Shown: positions 37,440-45,920, counted from the first letter of the stretch. The stretch is 64,000 nt of DNA from JBAXTZ01 sp037129925 (GCA_037129925.1 JBAXTZ010000007.1:1-64000), one strand, 5' to 3'. A program made the numbers and translations. Notes: generated from the letters alone by a model not told the origin.

Positions 37440-37482
37440 AATCACCCTCCACACTCAACCTCGGTACCTTACCAAAACGCAA

Positions 37483-37521
37483 AACAACAGACACCTGTGC
37501 AATTACACAGATTCTGTTGTT
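37483..37521 (-). promoter_or_regulatory. Leader hairpin in front of the giant exoprotein gene
   Basis: AACAACAGA/TCTGTTGTT forms a 9-bp outer stem and CTGTG/CACAG an inner stem. On the minus strand it is followed by TTTTGCGTTTT. It lies about 45 bases upstream of the exoprotein start, and the stop codon of the small leader ORF falls in its loop, so translation of that ORF would open the hairpin. An attenuation role is inferred. Confidence 0.6.
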
Positions 37522-37565
37522 TTTAAAAACTTATAAAACAGCAATTGCACCGGCGTCCAATCCAT
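37503..37565 (-). CDS. Possible 20-codon leader peptide
   Basis: ATG at 37565 follows GGAGGCGTAA, as good a ribosome site as that of any gene here. It encodes MDWTPVQLLFYKFLKTTESV and ends at TAA within the loop of the following hairpin. It lies between a strong promoter and the giant exoprotein gene. No strong bias for one amino acid is seen, so the signal sensed, if any, is unclear. Confidence 0.45.
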   Translation of the reverse strand: MDWTPVQLLFYKFLKTTESV

Positions 37566-37578
37566 TTACGCCTCCGAT

Positions 37579-37609
37579 AAAAAAGACCACAGGAAAAAAT
37601 CCCATGACC
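37579..37609 (-). terminator. Early terminator-like hairpin in the exoprotein leader
   Basis: GGTCATGGG and CCTGTGGTC can pair in RNA (with G-U pairs) around an AUUUUUU loop and are followed by six U residues. It begins about 22 bases after the predicted transcription start, so it would stop transcripts very early unless prevented. Confidence 0.55.
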
Positions 37610-37637
37610 TTCAGTCTATCTGATCAGCAATAATCCG

Positions 37638-37667
37638 ATTATATACCGACATAAATTAAATTGTCAA
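37638..37667 (-). promoter_or_regulatory. Sigma-A promoter of the giant exoprotein gene
   Basis: The minus strand shows consensus TTGACA and TATAAT separated by 18 bases, about 200 bases upstream of the start codon. The long leader carries two hairpins and a small ORF. Confidence 0.7.
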
Positions 37668-37685
37668 TATTTGAAACAAGAATTG

Positions 37686-37714
37686 TTGGCGAGCTGTCCG
37701 CAATATGCTATTAT
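37686..37714 (+). promoter_or_regulatory. Putative promoter of the serine hydrolase gene
   Basis: TTGGCG, a 17-base spacer and TATTAT precede the 37748 start by 33 bases; a CCGGAGG ribosome site follows. Confidence 0.45.
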
Positions 37715-37747
37715 TAGTTTACAGAGCAGTTCTCCGGAGGCTTTATT

Positions 37748-38962
37748 ATGCGATTATTTTTGCTGTTGCCAGTATTGGCTTTGATGATATTTATTAATAG
37801 CGCTTGCACAAGCGCCGCCGAAATAGCGGTTGCCGACAAGTGGCAACGCTTCGATAGCGAAATTTCACCACGCCTCGCCTACTTCAAAACTCCCGGCGCG
37901 GCAGTTGCCGTTGTCGATAACGGCAAACTGGTATTGTGCAAAGGCTACGGTTTGCGCAACATAAATAAAAAGCTACCAGTTGACGAGCGCACTTGTTTTC
38001 AACTGGCCAGCATCAGCAAATTTATTTTGGCGCTGACCGCTGGGACTTTAGTTGATAGCGGCGCGCTTGATTGGAACATTCCGGCCAAGCGTTATTATCC
38101 ACAATTAGACCTATCGGATGCTAAAGTCGAGAACCAAGCCACACTCGCCGATTTACTCAGTCACCAATCCGGCTTGAAAAGTTTTGACGGTGATGACTGG
38201 AGTGCAGCTGGTTACAATAAAACTGAAATTCTGGCACGCACCAAATATCTGCAACTGGCAAATTTCCGCACCCGCGCCCAATACTCCAATGTCGGCTTTC
38301 TGCTCGCCGGCGAAGCAGTCGGCGGAGCTTATTCTTCGACTTGGGAACAAGCAGTTACCGACAAGTTATTCAAACCGTTAAAAATGTCCGACTCTGCCAC
38401 TCATTCTACTAATCCGGCTTATCTTTCCACCCACAGTAATTTTGCCAAACACTATACTTTTGATTTTTGCAAAAAAGTGAACACGCCGGAGCCGATGACC
38501 AACTTCGACCCGCTCGGTCCGGCCGGAACGATGGCTTCGACCGCCAGCGACATGAGCAAACTGCTGCTGATGCTAACTAATGGCGGTTATTATGACAATC
38601 AGCAAATTCTTCGTTCCAGTACCATTACTGATATTTACACCCCGCAAATAATTAACACTTACGGCGGTCCGGAGGGATTCTCGAACGGCAACAACGGCTT
38701 GGGTTGCAACAGCTATCTATTTAACAACCAGACTGTAGTCGAGAAAGACGGCGTGCTAAACGGCACCTGTTCAGTCATCTCGCTGATACCGGCTACTAAT
38801 TCCGGCATTGTCGTCTTGTGCAACACCGATATGATTGATTTTCGCGGCGCCGTTCGCGAATTGTTTTTGGAATACGTTCTCGGTTCCACCGGGAGAAATT
38901 TGCAAGAAATAAACTACTTTACACCTTGGCGCATTGAGTCGGGCAGCTCCGTCAGTTATTAA
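37748..38962 (+). CDS. Exported serine hydrolase of the beta-lactamase/esterase fold
   Basis: Member of the class C beta-lactamase-related family (DD-peptidases, esterases). The SxxK motif is Ser88-Ile-Ser-Lys91 (LASISK) and the YxN motif is Tyr179-Ser-Asn181; KDGVLNG is the probable third (KTG/HxG) element. A signal peptide covers the first about 20-24 residues; Cys20 sits in an imperfect lipobox (NSAC), so lipoprotein status is uncertain. Length 404 is typical. Whether it acts on peptidoglycan, D-amino-acid peptides or esters cannot be told. Its 3' end overlaps the convergent WD40 gene by 11 bases. Confidence 0.88.
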   Translation: MRLFLLLPVLALMIFINSACTSAAEIAVADKWQRFDSEISPRLAYFKTPGAAVAVVDNGKLVLCKGYGLRNINKKLPVDERTCFQLASISKFILALTAGTLVDSGALDWNIPAKRYYPQLDLSDAKVENQATLADLLSHQSGLKSFDGDDWSAAGYNKTEILARTKYLQLANFRTRAQYSNVGFLLAGEAVGGAYSSTWEQAVTDKLFKPLKMSDSATHSTNPAYLSTHSNFAKHYTFDFCKKVNTPEPMTNFDPLGPAGTMASTASDMSKLLLMLTNGGYYDNQQILRSSTITDIYTPQIINTYGGPEGFSNGNNGLGCNSYLFNNQTVVEKDGVLNGTCSVISLIPATNSGIVVLCNTDMIDFRGAVRELFLEYVLGSTGRNLQEINYFTPWRIESGSSVSY

Positions 38963-41288
38963 CTGCCAGCGCCGATACGTCCCAAAGCATAACTGCTTCC
39001 TGGCTGCTACCGCTCGCCAAATATTTTCCATCCGGACTAAATGCCAGCGAATGATAATAACTAAACACGCCGGTTAGTGTTGCTAGGCATTTTCGCTCCG
39101 CAACCGACCAAATTTTTACATCATCCCGGCTGCCGCTGGCTAGATATTTCCCATCCGGACTAAACGCCACAGTTGCCACAAAATCATTATGCTCGGTTAG
39201 CGTAGCCAGGCAACTCCGCTCGGCAACATTCCACAATTTAACCGTTTTGTCATCGCTGCTACTGGTGAGATATTCACCATCCGGACTAAAGGCAATCGCA
39301 TCAATGAAATCATCGTGTCCAACCAGCGTTGCCGCGCAACTATTATCAACAATGTTCCAAAGTTTAATCGTTTTGTCGCTACTGCCGCTCGCCAGATACC
39401 GTCCAGCCGGATCAAATGCCAGCGTCGTGACGATGCCGCCATCTTCGTTCAGAGTTGCAAAACAGCGCCGGTCGGCGACGTTCCATAATTTTAGCGTGCC
39501 ATCCCAGCTGCCGCTCGCCAGATAACTTCCATCCGGACTGAACGCTACTGCATCAACCGTGTCGATATGGTCAGTCATTGTTACGACGCATTGTTTTATT
39601 GCCAAGTCCCATATTTTTACAGTTTTGTCCTCGCTGCCGCTCGCCAGATACCTGCCGTTCGGGCTAAACGTCACCACTTTAACATAAGCGCTGTGTCCTG
39701 ATAACGTTGCCACGCATGCCCGGCTTTCGACATCCCAGATTTTAATTGTTTTATCATCACTGCCACTTGCCAGGTATCTGCCATCCGGACTGAAAGCCAC
39801 GGAGCCCACAAAATCGGTATGACCATTTAATGCTGCATTTCCCGCCGCCAACCAAATTTTATCCGTAAGGCTAAGTGCGTTGTTATCGATTGACAGCGCA
39901 TTTTCTGTATATACCGCCGCTTCGGATATTTTTCCCAATGCCACTTTGTTTCGCGCCGACAGTACGTAAGTCGCAACATCCAGCGGATTATTTTTTATCA
40001 ACTGCTCACAGACCACATCAGAATCAGAATATTGCCTCATGTCGTTTAGCAGCCGTGCATATTCCGACAACGCCATTTCATTATCCGGCGCAAATTTCAA
40101 TGCAAACCCCAGATCATAGACCGCGGCATCATACTTGCCGTATTTTGCCAGCGCCTGGGCGCGCAACAAATAATCACTATAGTTTTTTGAACCGGCGCCC
40201 ACTGCCTGACTTTGCAGCGGCGCGTAAACCGAACCGTACAACTGTAACGCGTCATAATAACGGGCGTTATCCCAGGCATAATCGGCTTGACCAATAACAT
40301 ATCTGTCATCATTGGTCAGTTTAATCAGCAGGCTATAGTCGGCAACAGCCGCGTCGTATTGATTAAGCAACTGCTCTAAAAAAAGCCGCTGTAAAACCAA
40401 ATCCGGGTTCTCCGGGTCGTTTTTGATCATCTGGCTAAAATAGCCCAACTTTTGCTGGTCGGTGGCATTTGCCAACACCTTGTCCCAAATCGCATTATCT
40501 TTGGGATTTATCGACAAAGCTTTTAAATAGTCTGCAGTCGCCGCCTCGTAAGTGGCATCGGCTAATTCCTCTATTTTCGCCCGTTCGATATAGGCATCAT
40601 AATAATTAGCATCCAAACTAATCGCTTTATCAAAACATTTCAAAGAAAGATTGTTGTTGCCAGCCGTCGAAAATTCCAGCGCTTTGTTGTACCAGGCCTG
40701 CGCGGAAATATTATATTGCTTGTTCGACAGCGCGATAACCTGCTGCTCGGACTTGGCAATTTTTGCTACTACCGCTTTTTTTTGTTCAGCAGTGGTCGCT
40801 GCCGCAAAATCGGTTTTTAGTTGGGCAATATCTGCAAACAGTTCCTTGACTTCGGCCTGGGTCTGGGCATACTGTTTAGATGCGTCCGCTTGCTGAAGCG
40901 CGTCAATTTTCTTGCTGCGCAGCAAATCAATGTTGCCGGTATTGACCTTCGCTCTAATTGTGCAAACCACTTTCATACCGACTGGCAGCTTGATTTCCTG
41001 ATAACTCTTATCCTGAACTTCGACAACACTCGAAGCCAACACGTTAATTTCATCGACCGTCACCTGATAGTTTTTGACCTTGGTATAGCTCTCCACCAGC
41101 ACCCCGGCCTGTTCCGACGCCGAACGCAACGCCTGACTGAGCGCCAGTTTTTTGGCATTCAGTATCGTTTCATTTTCGCCCATCGTGTATTCACCAGTCG
41201 CATTGATTTCTTGGACCTCGGCAAATGCGATGCTGACCGTCATCAGCAACGCCACCACAGCGATTAAAATTAAACTAACTATTCTCAT
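38952..41288 (-). CDS. Exported TPR and seven-bladed WD40 propeller protein
   Basis: A Sec signal peptide ends at AFA (residue 23). Residues about 24-120 resemble the FlgT N-terminal/LPP20-type domain (VQEINATGEYTMGENETILNA). A coiled coil (120-185) and about seven TPR-like helical pairs (195-470) follow. Residues 488-775 contain exactly seven WD40 repeats of about 41 residues (FSPDGRYLASGSDDKTIKIWD type), enough for one closed beta-propeller. It is presumably a periplasmic or outer-membrane scaffold. The gene starts 3 bases after the AAA/DUF4143 gene stop with a weak ribosome site. Confidence 0.88.
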   Translation of the reverse strand: MRIVSLILIAVVALLMTVSIAFAEVQEINATGEYTMGENETILNAKKLALSQALRSASEQAGVLVESYTKVKNYQVTVDEINVLASSVVEVQDKSYQEIKLPVGMKVVCTIRAKVNTGNIDLLRSKKIDALQQADASKQYAQTQAEVKELFADIAQLKTDFAAATTAEQKKAVVAKIAKSEQQVIALSNKQYNISAQAWYNKALEFSTAGNNNLSLKCFDKAISLDANYYDAYIERAKIEELADATYEAATADYLKALSINPKDNAIWDKVLANATDQQKLGYFSQMIKNDPENPDLVLQRLFLEQLLNQYDAAVADYSLLIKLTNDDRYVIGQADYAWDNARYYDALQLYGSVYAPLQSQAVGAGSKNYSDYLLRAQALAKYGKYDAAVYDLGFALKFAPDNEMALSEYARLLNDMRQYSDSDVVCEQLIKNNPLDVATYVLSARNKVALGKISEAAVYTENALSIDNNALSLTDKIWLAAGNAALNGHTDFVGSVAFSPDGRYLASGSDDKTIKIWDVESRACVATLSGHSAYVKVVTFSPNGRYLASGSEDKTVKIWDLAIKQCVVTMTDHIDTVDAVAFSPDGSYLASGSWDGTLKLWNVADRRCFATLNEDGGIVTTLAFDPAGRYLASGSSDKTIKLWNIVDNSCAATLVGHDDFIDAIAFSPDGEYLTSSSDDKTVKLWNVAERSCLATLTEHNDFVATVAFSPDGKYLASGSRDDVKIWSVAERKCLATLTGVFSYYHSLAFSPDGKYLASGSSQEAVMLWDVSALAVNN

Positions 41289-41291
41289 ACG

Positions 41292-42509
41292 TCACACCAA
41301 CCAAGCCGGAATGAGCCAATTGTTCCTATCTATCGGCAACAAATCTTTAACCAGACAAATTACACAGCCGGCGCCGATATTTTGACCGGTTGTTGCTAAT
41401 ACTGCAAAGTTTTTTATCGCAGCTCGTCCCGGATTGCCGCTTTTTTTTATTTCTATCGGATACAGCGTATTATCCTCGTGTATTATCAGATCTATCTCAT
41501 GCTGGTCCTTATCACGGTAATAGTATAACGGCGGACGACGACCGGCGTTATAATAACTTTTTATTATCTCGCTGACAACCCACGTTTCAAAAAACGCTCC
41601 GGACATTGCACCGCTTTCTAACGCTTCGGCGGTTGTCCATTTTGTTAAATACGCGCACAATCCGGTGTCAAGAAAATACATTTTTGGCGATTTAATTAAC
41701 CGTTTCAAAGTGTTGTTATAATACGGTTCTATCAACGCAACTATGCCTGACGAAACCAATATCGACAGCCATTGTTTTGCGGTCGGCGCACTCACGCCGA
41801 TGTCTTTTGCTAGTTCACTGTAGTTCAGCGCCTGCCCGGTGTGGGCGGCAACGGCTGTCAAAAATCTCAAGAACGTCAACTCATCGCCCACCTGTGTCAA
41901 ATCTTTCACGTCGCGCTGTAAATAAGTTTGAACATAAGACGAATAGAACAGCTCGCGGCTAATATTTTTTATAGAATATAACGCCGGCATGCTTCCGGTG
42001 AAAATTCTGGTAAACACCGCTGGCAACTCCAGCGGTTCAGCGCCGTTAACTTTGCTCATCAGCATTTTCGGTTCAACAACAAAAGGATCCGAGCTAACCC
42101 CGGAAATCTCGTTTCCGGACAAACCGAGGAGATTCACTATCCCAACCCGCCCGGCGAGTGATTCACTAACATTTTTCATCAGATGAAACATTTGCGAGCC
42201 AGTCAGCCAGAAACTGCCATTGTCTTTATTGCTGTCGACGTACATTTTTATATAGGGTAGCAACTGCGGTGCGTATTGAATTTCATCAATAATAACCGGT
42301 GGCGAAAACCGCTGCAAAAACAGCTCCGGCTCAGTGATTGCCAACTCGCGCAATAACGGATCATCTAGTGTAACATATTTACGATCGGCGCCAGCGAGTT
42401 GTTTTAGCAGCGTCGTCTTACCTACCTGCCGCGGACCGCTAATCAGCAGAACCGGAAAAGTTTCATTAATCTCGCTAATTGTTTTTTCGAGCGCTCGTCT
42501 TATATACAT
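41292..42509 (-). CDS. AAA ATPase of the AAA_14/DUF4143 family
   Basis: P-loop ATPase with Walker A GPRQVGKTT (residues 25-33), Walker B VIIDEIQYAP and an N-terminal RRALEKTI lead. The C-terminal DUF4143 part shows YFLDTGLCAYL, FETWVVSEIIKSYYNAG and a nuclease-like E...DLIIH...IEIKKSG segment typical of this family. Function is unproven; several members are suspected defence or toxin-like proteins. The frame is open to 42662, but a consensus promoter at 42541-42568 lies inside that extension, so the ATG at 42509 is chosen, giving 405 residues. Confidence 0.88.
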   Translation of the reverse strand: MYIRRALEKTISEINETFPVLLISGPRQVGKTTLLKQLAGADRKYVTLDDPLLRELAITEPELFLQRFSPPVIIDEIQYAPQLLPYIKMYVDSNKDNGSFWLTGSQMFHLMKNVSESLAGRVGIVNLLGLSGNEISGVSSDPFVVEPKMLMSKVNGAEPLELPAVFTRIFTGSMPALYSIKNISRELFYSSYVQTYLQRDVKDLTQVGDELTFLRFLTAVAAHTGQALNYSELAKDIGVSAPTAKQWLSILVSSGIVALIEPYYNNTLKRLIKSPKMYFLDTGLCAYLTKWTTAEALESGAMSGAFFETWVVSEIIKSYYNAGRRPPLYYYRDKDQHEIDLIIHEDNTLYPIEIKKSGNPGRAAIKNFAVLATTGQNIGAGCVICLVKDLLPIDRNNWLIPAWLV

Positions 42510-42540
42510 ATCTACCCCGACTTTTCTAAAGTGTGATTTT

Positions 42541-42568
42541 ATTATAGTCGGATTTCGATTTTTGTCAA
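42541..42568 (-). promoter_or_regulatory. Sigma-A promoter of the AAA/DUF4143 gene
   Basis: TTGACA and TATAAT with a 16-base spacer on the minus strand, 32 bases before the ATG at 42509. It decides the start codon of that gene. Confidence 0.75.
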
Positions 42569-42611
42569 CTCGCATAAATTGGTAATTACCGGGCAGACTT
42601 TCAACCTCGTA

Positions 42612-42638
42612 GCAGGAATTTAACCTTTGTTGGCGAAT
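42612..42638 (+). promoter_or_regulatory. Sigma-H-like promoter of the second acid phosphatase gene
   Basis: GCAGGAATT, 11 bases and GGCGAAT match the sigma-H consensus exactly. An overlapping sigma-A-like reading (TTGGCG 42630-42635, 17 bases, TACTAT 42653-42658) also exists. Confidence 0.55.
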
Positions 42639-42691
42639 ATAGGTAATAGCAATACTATTCACATTCTGTTGTCAGTAGAAAAGGAGACTTT

Positions 42692-43741
42692 ATGAGCAAT
42701 CTATACCACAAGAGGTTTATCCACGCTGTTTTGATTTCTGTAATCACTTTCAACCTGTTCATTGCCAGCGCTTTTGCCAGCGACCAGCTGGTAATGGTCG
42801 TTGCCGTCACCCGGCATGGCGACCGCACACCGTTTGACCAGATTGTAAATTCGCCGATTGATTGGAAAAACGACGCCGCTGAGCTGACACCGACCGGGAT
42901 GAATCAGTTGTTTAATATCGGCAGCAACTATCATAAAAATTACATTGAAACCCAAAAATTGCTACCGGAAAAATTTAACAACAAATATGTCGCCGTCTAT
43001 TCGAGCGATACCAACCGGACGATGATGAGCGCCGAAAGCCTATTGTACGGACTATATCCGCTGGGCTCGGGCGCGTTATTGCCTGACGGTCAGGCGGCAT
43101 TACCCAAGCGCTTTCAACCAATTCCGATACGGACAATCGCCGCCGACTCCAGCTTGATTATGACTCCCTATCCGGATTATCTGAAAATTATGAAAGACAA
43201 TGTTTATGGACAAGCCGAATGGCAACAAACTGAACAGCGCAACCAGGCTAACTTTGTCCGCTGGGCAAAAATACTCGGCAACAAAATAACCGGATTAAAT
43301 GACGTAATGACCGTAGCTGATGTTTTGCTGGTGCGCTCCAAGAACAATATTCCCTTACCCGCCGGCCTTACCGATAGCGACCAAACCCAAATATTGAAAC
43401 TCTACAGTTGGGCGCTCGCCTACGAGTACCAAACCAAAAAGGTATCCACCATTTGCGGTGGCGAATTGTTGCAACGAATCGGCAGCGATATCAGCGCTAG
43501 AATCGCTAATAGCAACGACCGCCGGCTCGTGTATTATTCCGGGCATGATCTGACAATTTTACCGCTGATGACACTAATGAACCATCCGCTAGCCCAAGCG
43601 CCCGGCTATGCCGCGCACATTGAGTTTGAATTATATCAAGACGACTCCAAAAACTACGTTATTAAATTGATCTACGACGGCAAGCAAGTTGACCAATATC
43701 CGCTGAACAGCTTTAATCAGCTGGTAGCCGCTACAAAATAA
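42692..43741 (+). CDS. Exported histidine acid phosphatase (branch 2), second paralogue
   Basis: Same family as the 3025-4095 gene and similar along its length, with a canonical phosphohistidine motif RHGDRTP (41-47) and the C-terminal SGHDLTI holding the catalytic His-Asp. Shared landmarks include AELTPTGMNQLF, SSDTNRTMMSAESLLYGLYP and PGYAAHIEFELY. A signal peptide ends at about AFAS (residue 30), so it is exported. The ribosome site AAAGGAG is strong and a terminator follows. The substrate is unknown. Confidence 0.9.
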   Translation: MSNLYHKRFIHAVLISVITFNLFIASAFASDQLVMVVAVTRHGDRTPFDQIVNSPIDWKNDAAELTPTGMNQLFNIGSNYHKNYIETQKLLPEKFNNKYVAVYSSDTNRTMMSAESLLYGLYPLGSGALLPDGQAALPKRFQPIPIRTIAADSSLIMTPYPDYLKIMKDNVYGQAEWQQTEQRNQANFVRWAKILGNKITGLNDVMTVADVLLVRSKNNIPLPAGLTDSDQTQILKLYSWALAYEYQTKKVSTICGGELLQRIGSDISARIANSNDRRLVYYSGHDLTILPLMTLMNHPLAQAPGYAAHIEFELYQDDSKNYVIKLIYDGKQVDQYPLNSFNQLVAATK

Positions 43742-43759
43742 TCTGTCTATAGTCGCCAA

Positions 43760-43800
43760 AAAACCCGTCCGGCAGTTATCTGCCCGGCGGGTTTTCTTTT
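43760..43800 (+). terminator. Terminator of the second acid phosphatase gene
   Basis: AAAACCCG/CGGGTTTT outer stem with inner CCGGCAG/CTGCCCGG around a TTAT loop, followed by CTTTT, 19 bases after the stop codon. Confidence 0.85.
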
Positions 43801-43813
43801 CGGTTTATTTTGC

Positions 43814-44287
43814 TTATAGCATAAAACCGCCAGTTTTCATGCGGTCGATCATTTCGATAAATCGACCAAAATCGACCGGCTTCTGTACAAAAAATTTGGC
43901 ATTCAAGCTGGTGCTAGTCTGAATATCCTTATCCGATTCCGATGCTGTCATAATCGCTACTGGTATATCGCTCAACTTGGGGTCGTTCATCATCGTTGCC
44001 AGAACTTCCAAACCGCTTATTTTCGGCAGGTTCAAATCAAGCAATACCAAATCCGGTTTGCGAGCAGTAGTGTACGCTCCCCGCTGATGCAAAAACTCCA
44101 GCGCCTCATAGCCGTCCATTACTACCGAAAAATTGTTACTGACAGCGGTGTCCCGAAAAGCAATTTCCGCTAATTTTATGTCCGTAGCATTGTCCTCGAC
44201 CATAAATATCTCTAAAGGCTTTTTAGCTGTTTCAGCATCGATCGTATTTTTGTTTAGCTCTTTCTTCACTTCGCCACCAGCTTTCAC
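43814..44287 (-). CDS. Single-domain response regulator (CheY/Rcp1-like)
   Basis: A free-standing receiver domain: acidic pair Glu31-Asp32 (VEDN), phospho-acceptor Asp84 (LLDLNLP), Thr in IMTASES and Lys in FVQKPVDF. The insert GYEALEFLHQRGAY is typical of Rcp1-type regulators that pair with hybrid or phytochrome-like kinases. No output domain is present, so it signals by protein contact. A GTG start is used; either GTG at 44287 or the one six codons later (after GGTGGCGAA). It follows a zinc-finger protein gene by 6 bases, and the two form an operon pointing away from gvpA1. Confidence 0.9.
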   Translation of the reverse strand: MKAGGEVKKELNKNTIDAETAKKPLEIFMVEDNATDIKLAEIAFRDTAVSNNFSVVMDGYEALEFLHQRGAYTTARKPDLVLLDLNLPKISGLEVLATMMNDPKLSDIPVAIMTASESDKDIQTSTSLNAKFFVQKPVDFGRFIEMIDRMKTGGFML

Positions 44288-44293
44288 AAATTA

Positions 44294-45481
44294 TTATTTT
44301 TTGTTCTTGAGCGCATATTGACTTTTCAGGCATGAATATGATGTTCCCGGCGGCGCTGAACAGAATTTGGCGCCACTTCGACCCGCCCGAAAATATTTGC
44401 CACAGTTCTCGCTTTGACAGCGAATAAAGCGGTTTTGTGCCGGAAACTGAGTGAAATCCTCGATAATTCGTCCCCACATCTCCGCCCATAAGTCCTCGGA
44501 TTGATAGCCAAATACGAAATATTCCTGATCGCTGCGTTTCGTGGTCAGTTTCTCAAAATCCAAAACCAGTTTTCGCCGTCTGGAGAAAATCAAAAAGAAG
44601 TCGTTGAAAAACTCCAGGATTGTATTCTTCATTTCCAGATCCAGAGCGGCCTGATTGACAGCCGTAGTTGGTTTGTTATCTGTAACCTGATTCTCAATAT
44701 CAAGGATACGGGAAAACAATGTTCTCAGCAGCGTCGCAAACTCTTGATTACCGGCGCCGGAATTTTTCATCCGACTGGCTTCAATCGTTTGTTCGATACT
44801 AATCAGCAAATCGACCGCTGTTTTGACCAACTCGACCATCAGTTTCAGCTTTTCCGTGAATACTACATAACTACTTTCTGCCGGGACATAATTAACGGCA
44901 TCGGCATAACCAGGTACGGTTGAGCCGGCTTCCTGTTCCCTGCTTTGCAAAACCTGTGGCGTTGGAAACCGGGACAATTCTTTTTCCAGTTCATGAAATA
45001 CCAAAATTTTTCTGATCTTGGCTTTATAAATCAGCCACTTGTTGATTTTGGCATAGGCGTTTTTTTCGGCCTGTTTTTTGTTGCTAATAAAAATCATTTG
45101 CGGGGTGGTATTCCCGGTATTTTCTACCGGCATTATTTCCGGCGAAAATACTGGTAGTCCCCAATGATTTACCCAGCGCTTGATTTCCTCATCGCCATCT
45201 ATTTGCGCAAACGACATATATAGATTAGCGTAATCATCCGTATCATAACTAACGCCCGAAGTAACCACCGCTTTCGTGTCGGTACCAGGCGATGTTTGGC
45301 TGACACAAACCGTCATTTTTTTGATTTCCTCGAGACTATAACCAATGCCGGTCAGTCTGTTAATGATATTAGCTTTAACAATCTTGCTGTTTTCATCCGA
45401 GCGGTTACCATTCTCGACATCTTTACGTAAAAAACTCTGCAACGTCAGCCAGAGATATTTTTTATAGATTATCCATCTCAC
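44294..45481 (-). CDS. Uncharacterised protein with C-terminal CGNR-type zinc finger
   Basis: The last about 45 residues (RCQSENCGKYFRAGRSGAKFC, then a Cys in YSCLKSQ) form a CGNR-like treble-clef zinc finger of the type linked to nucleic-acid binding. The upstream 340 residues are mostly helical and unrecognised; FSRRRKLVLDFEKL and TEKLKLMVELVKTAVDLL are notable. No signal peptide or membrane helix is seen. The GTG start has GAGGTGG upstream. It diverges from the gvpA1 promoter region and shares an operon with a response regulator, so a regulatory role near the gas vesicle genes is conceivable but unproven. Confidence 0.75.
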   Translation of the reverse strand: MRWIIYKKYLWLTLQSFLRKDVENGNRSDENSKIVKANIINRLTGIGYSLEEIKKMTVCVSQTSPGTDTKAVVTSGVSYDTDDYANLYMSFAQIDGDEEIKRWVNHWGLPVFSPEIMPVENTGNTTPQMIFISNKKQAEKNAYAKINKWLIYKAKIRKILVFHELEKELSRFPTPQVLQSREQEAGSTVPGYADAVNYVPAESSYVVFTEKLKLMVELVKTAVDLLISIEQTIEASRMKNSGAGNQEFATLLRTLFSRILDIENQVTDNKPTTAVNQAALDLEMKNTILEFFNDFFLIFSRRRKLVLDFEKLTTKRSDQEYFVFGYQSEDLWAEMWGRIIEDFTQFPAQNRFIRCQSENCGKYFRAGRSGAKFCSAPPGTSYSCLKSQYALKNKK

Positions 45482-45602
45482 AAGCCACCTCTTTCGGAAA
45501 GAACCTATTAATCATTAATCATAATACACTATATCTTTACCCAACGAAAGTATTTTTAACTTTTATGCGCAAATTTTATTCATAATTTTTTGATTATTAT
45601 AG

Positions 45603-45658
45603 TTGACAATGGTTTATCTATACTTTACAATGAGTTTCGTAGAGAAAAATACTTTCTC
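45603..45658 (+). promoter_or_regulatory. Promoter and 5' stem-loop of gvpA copy 1
   Basis: TTGACA (45603-45608), a 17-base spacer and TACAAT (45626-45631) give a near-consensus sigma-A promoter. The transcript would begin with the hairpin GAGAAA-AATAC-TTTCTC (45642-45658), the kind of 5' stem that stabilises abundant mRNAs. The same arrangement is repeated 790 bases downstream. Confidence 0.8.
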
Positions 45659-45687
45659 ATAACAAAAAATCGTAGGAGGATGTTATC

Positions 45688-45903
45688 ATGGCTGTTCAAA
45701 AAATCAACTCATCATCCAGTCTAGTTGAAGTTATCGACCGTATTCTTGACAAAGGTATCGTTATCGATGCTTGGGCTCGCGTTTCGTTAGTTGGTATCGA
45801 ACTTTTGGCAGTTGAAGCTCGCGTTGTTGTAGCTTCCGTTGAAACTTACCTTAAATATGCTGAAGCTATCGGCCTTACTGCATCAGCAGCTGTTCCTGCG
45901 TAA
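45688..45903 (+). CDS. gvpA: Gas vesicle structural protein GvpA, copy 1
   Basis: GvpA is the small hydrophobic subunit whose ribs build the gas vesicle shell. The 71 residues match the family throughout: SSSLVEVIDRILDKGIVIDAWARVSLVGIELL and VEARVVVASVETYLKYAEAIG. A near-ideal ribosome site (AGGAGG) and a strong promoter with a 5' stem-loop point to very high expression. Codon use is strongly biased to T-ending codons (GTT, GCT, CGC), unlike the neighbours, also a sign of high expression. The DNA is identical to the second copy at 46477-46692. Confidence 0.98.
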   Translation: MAVQKINSSSSLVEVIDRILDKGIVIDAWARVSLVGIELLAVEARVVVASVETYLKYAEAIGLTASAAVPA

Positions 45904-45920
45904 ATTTATCTCAGCACTTT

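Noticed and set aside
37440..37747. Known riboswitch class (such as c-di-GMP or preQ1) in the exoprotein leader
   Set aside because: No conserved aptamer core of these classes could be matched; only hairpins and a small ORF are supported.
42510..42662. N-terminal extension of the AAA/DUF4143 protein
   Set aside because: A consensus TTGACA-N16-TATAAT promoter lies inside this stretch, so it is most likely not translated.
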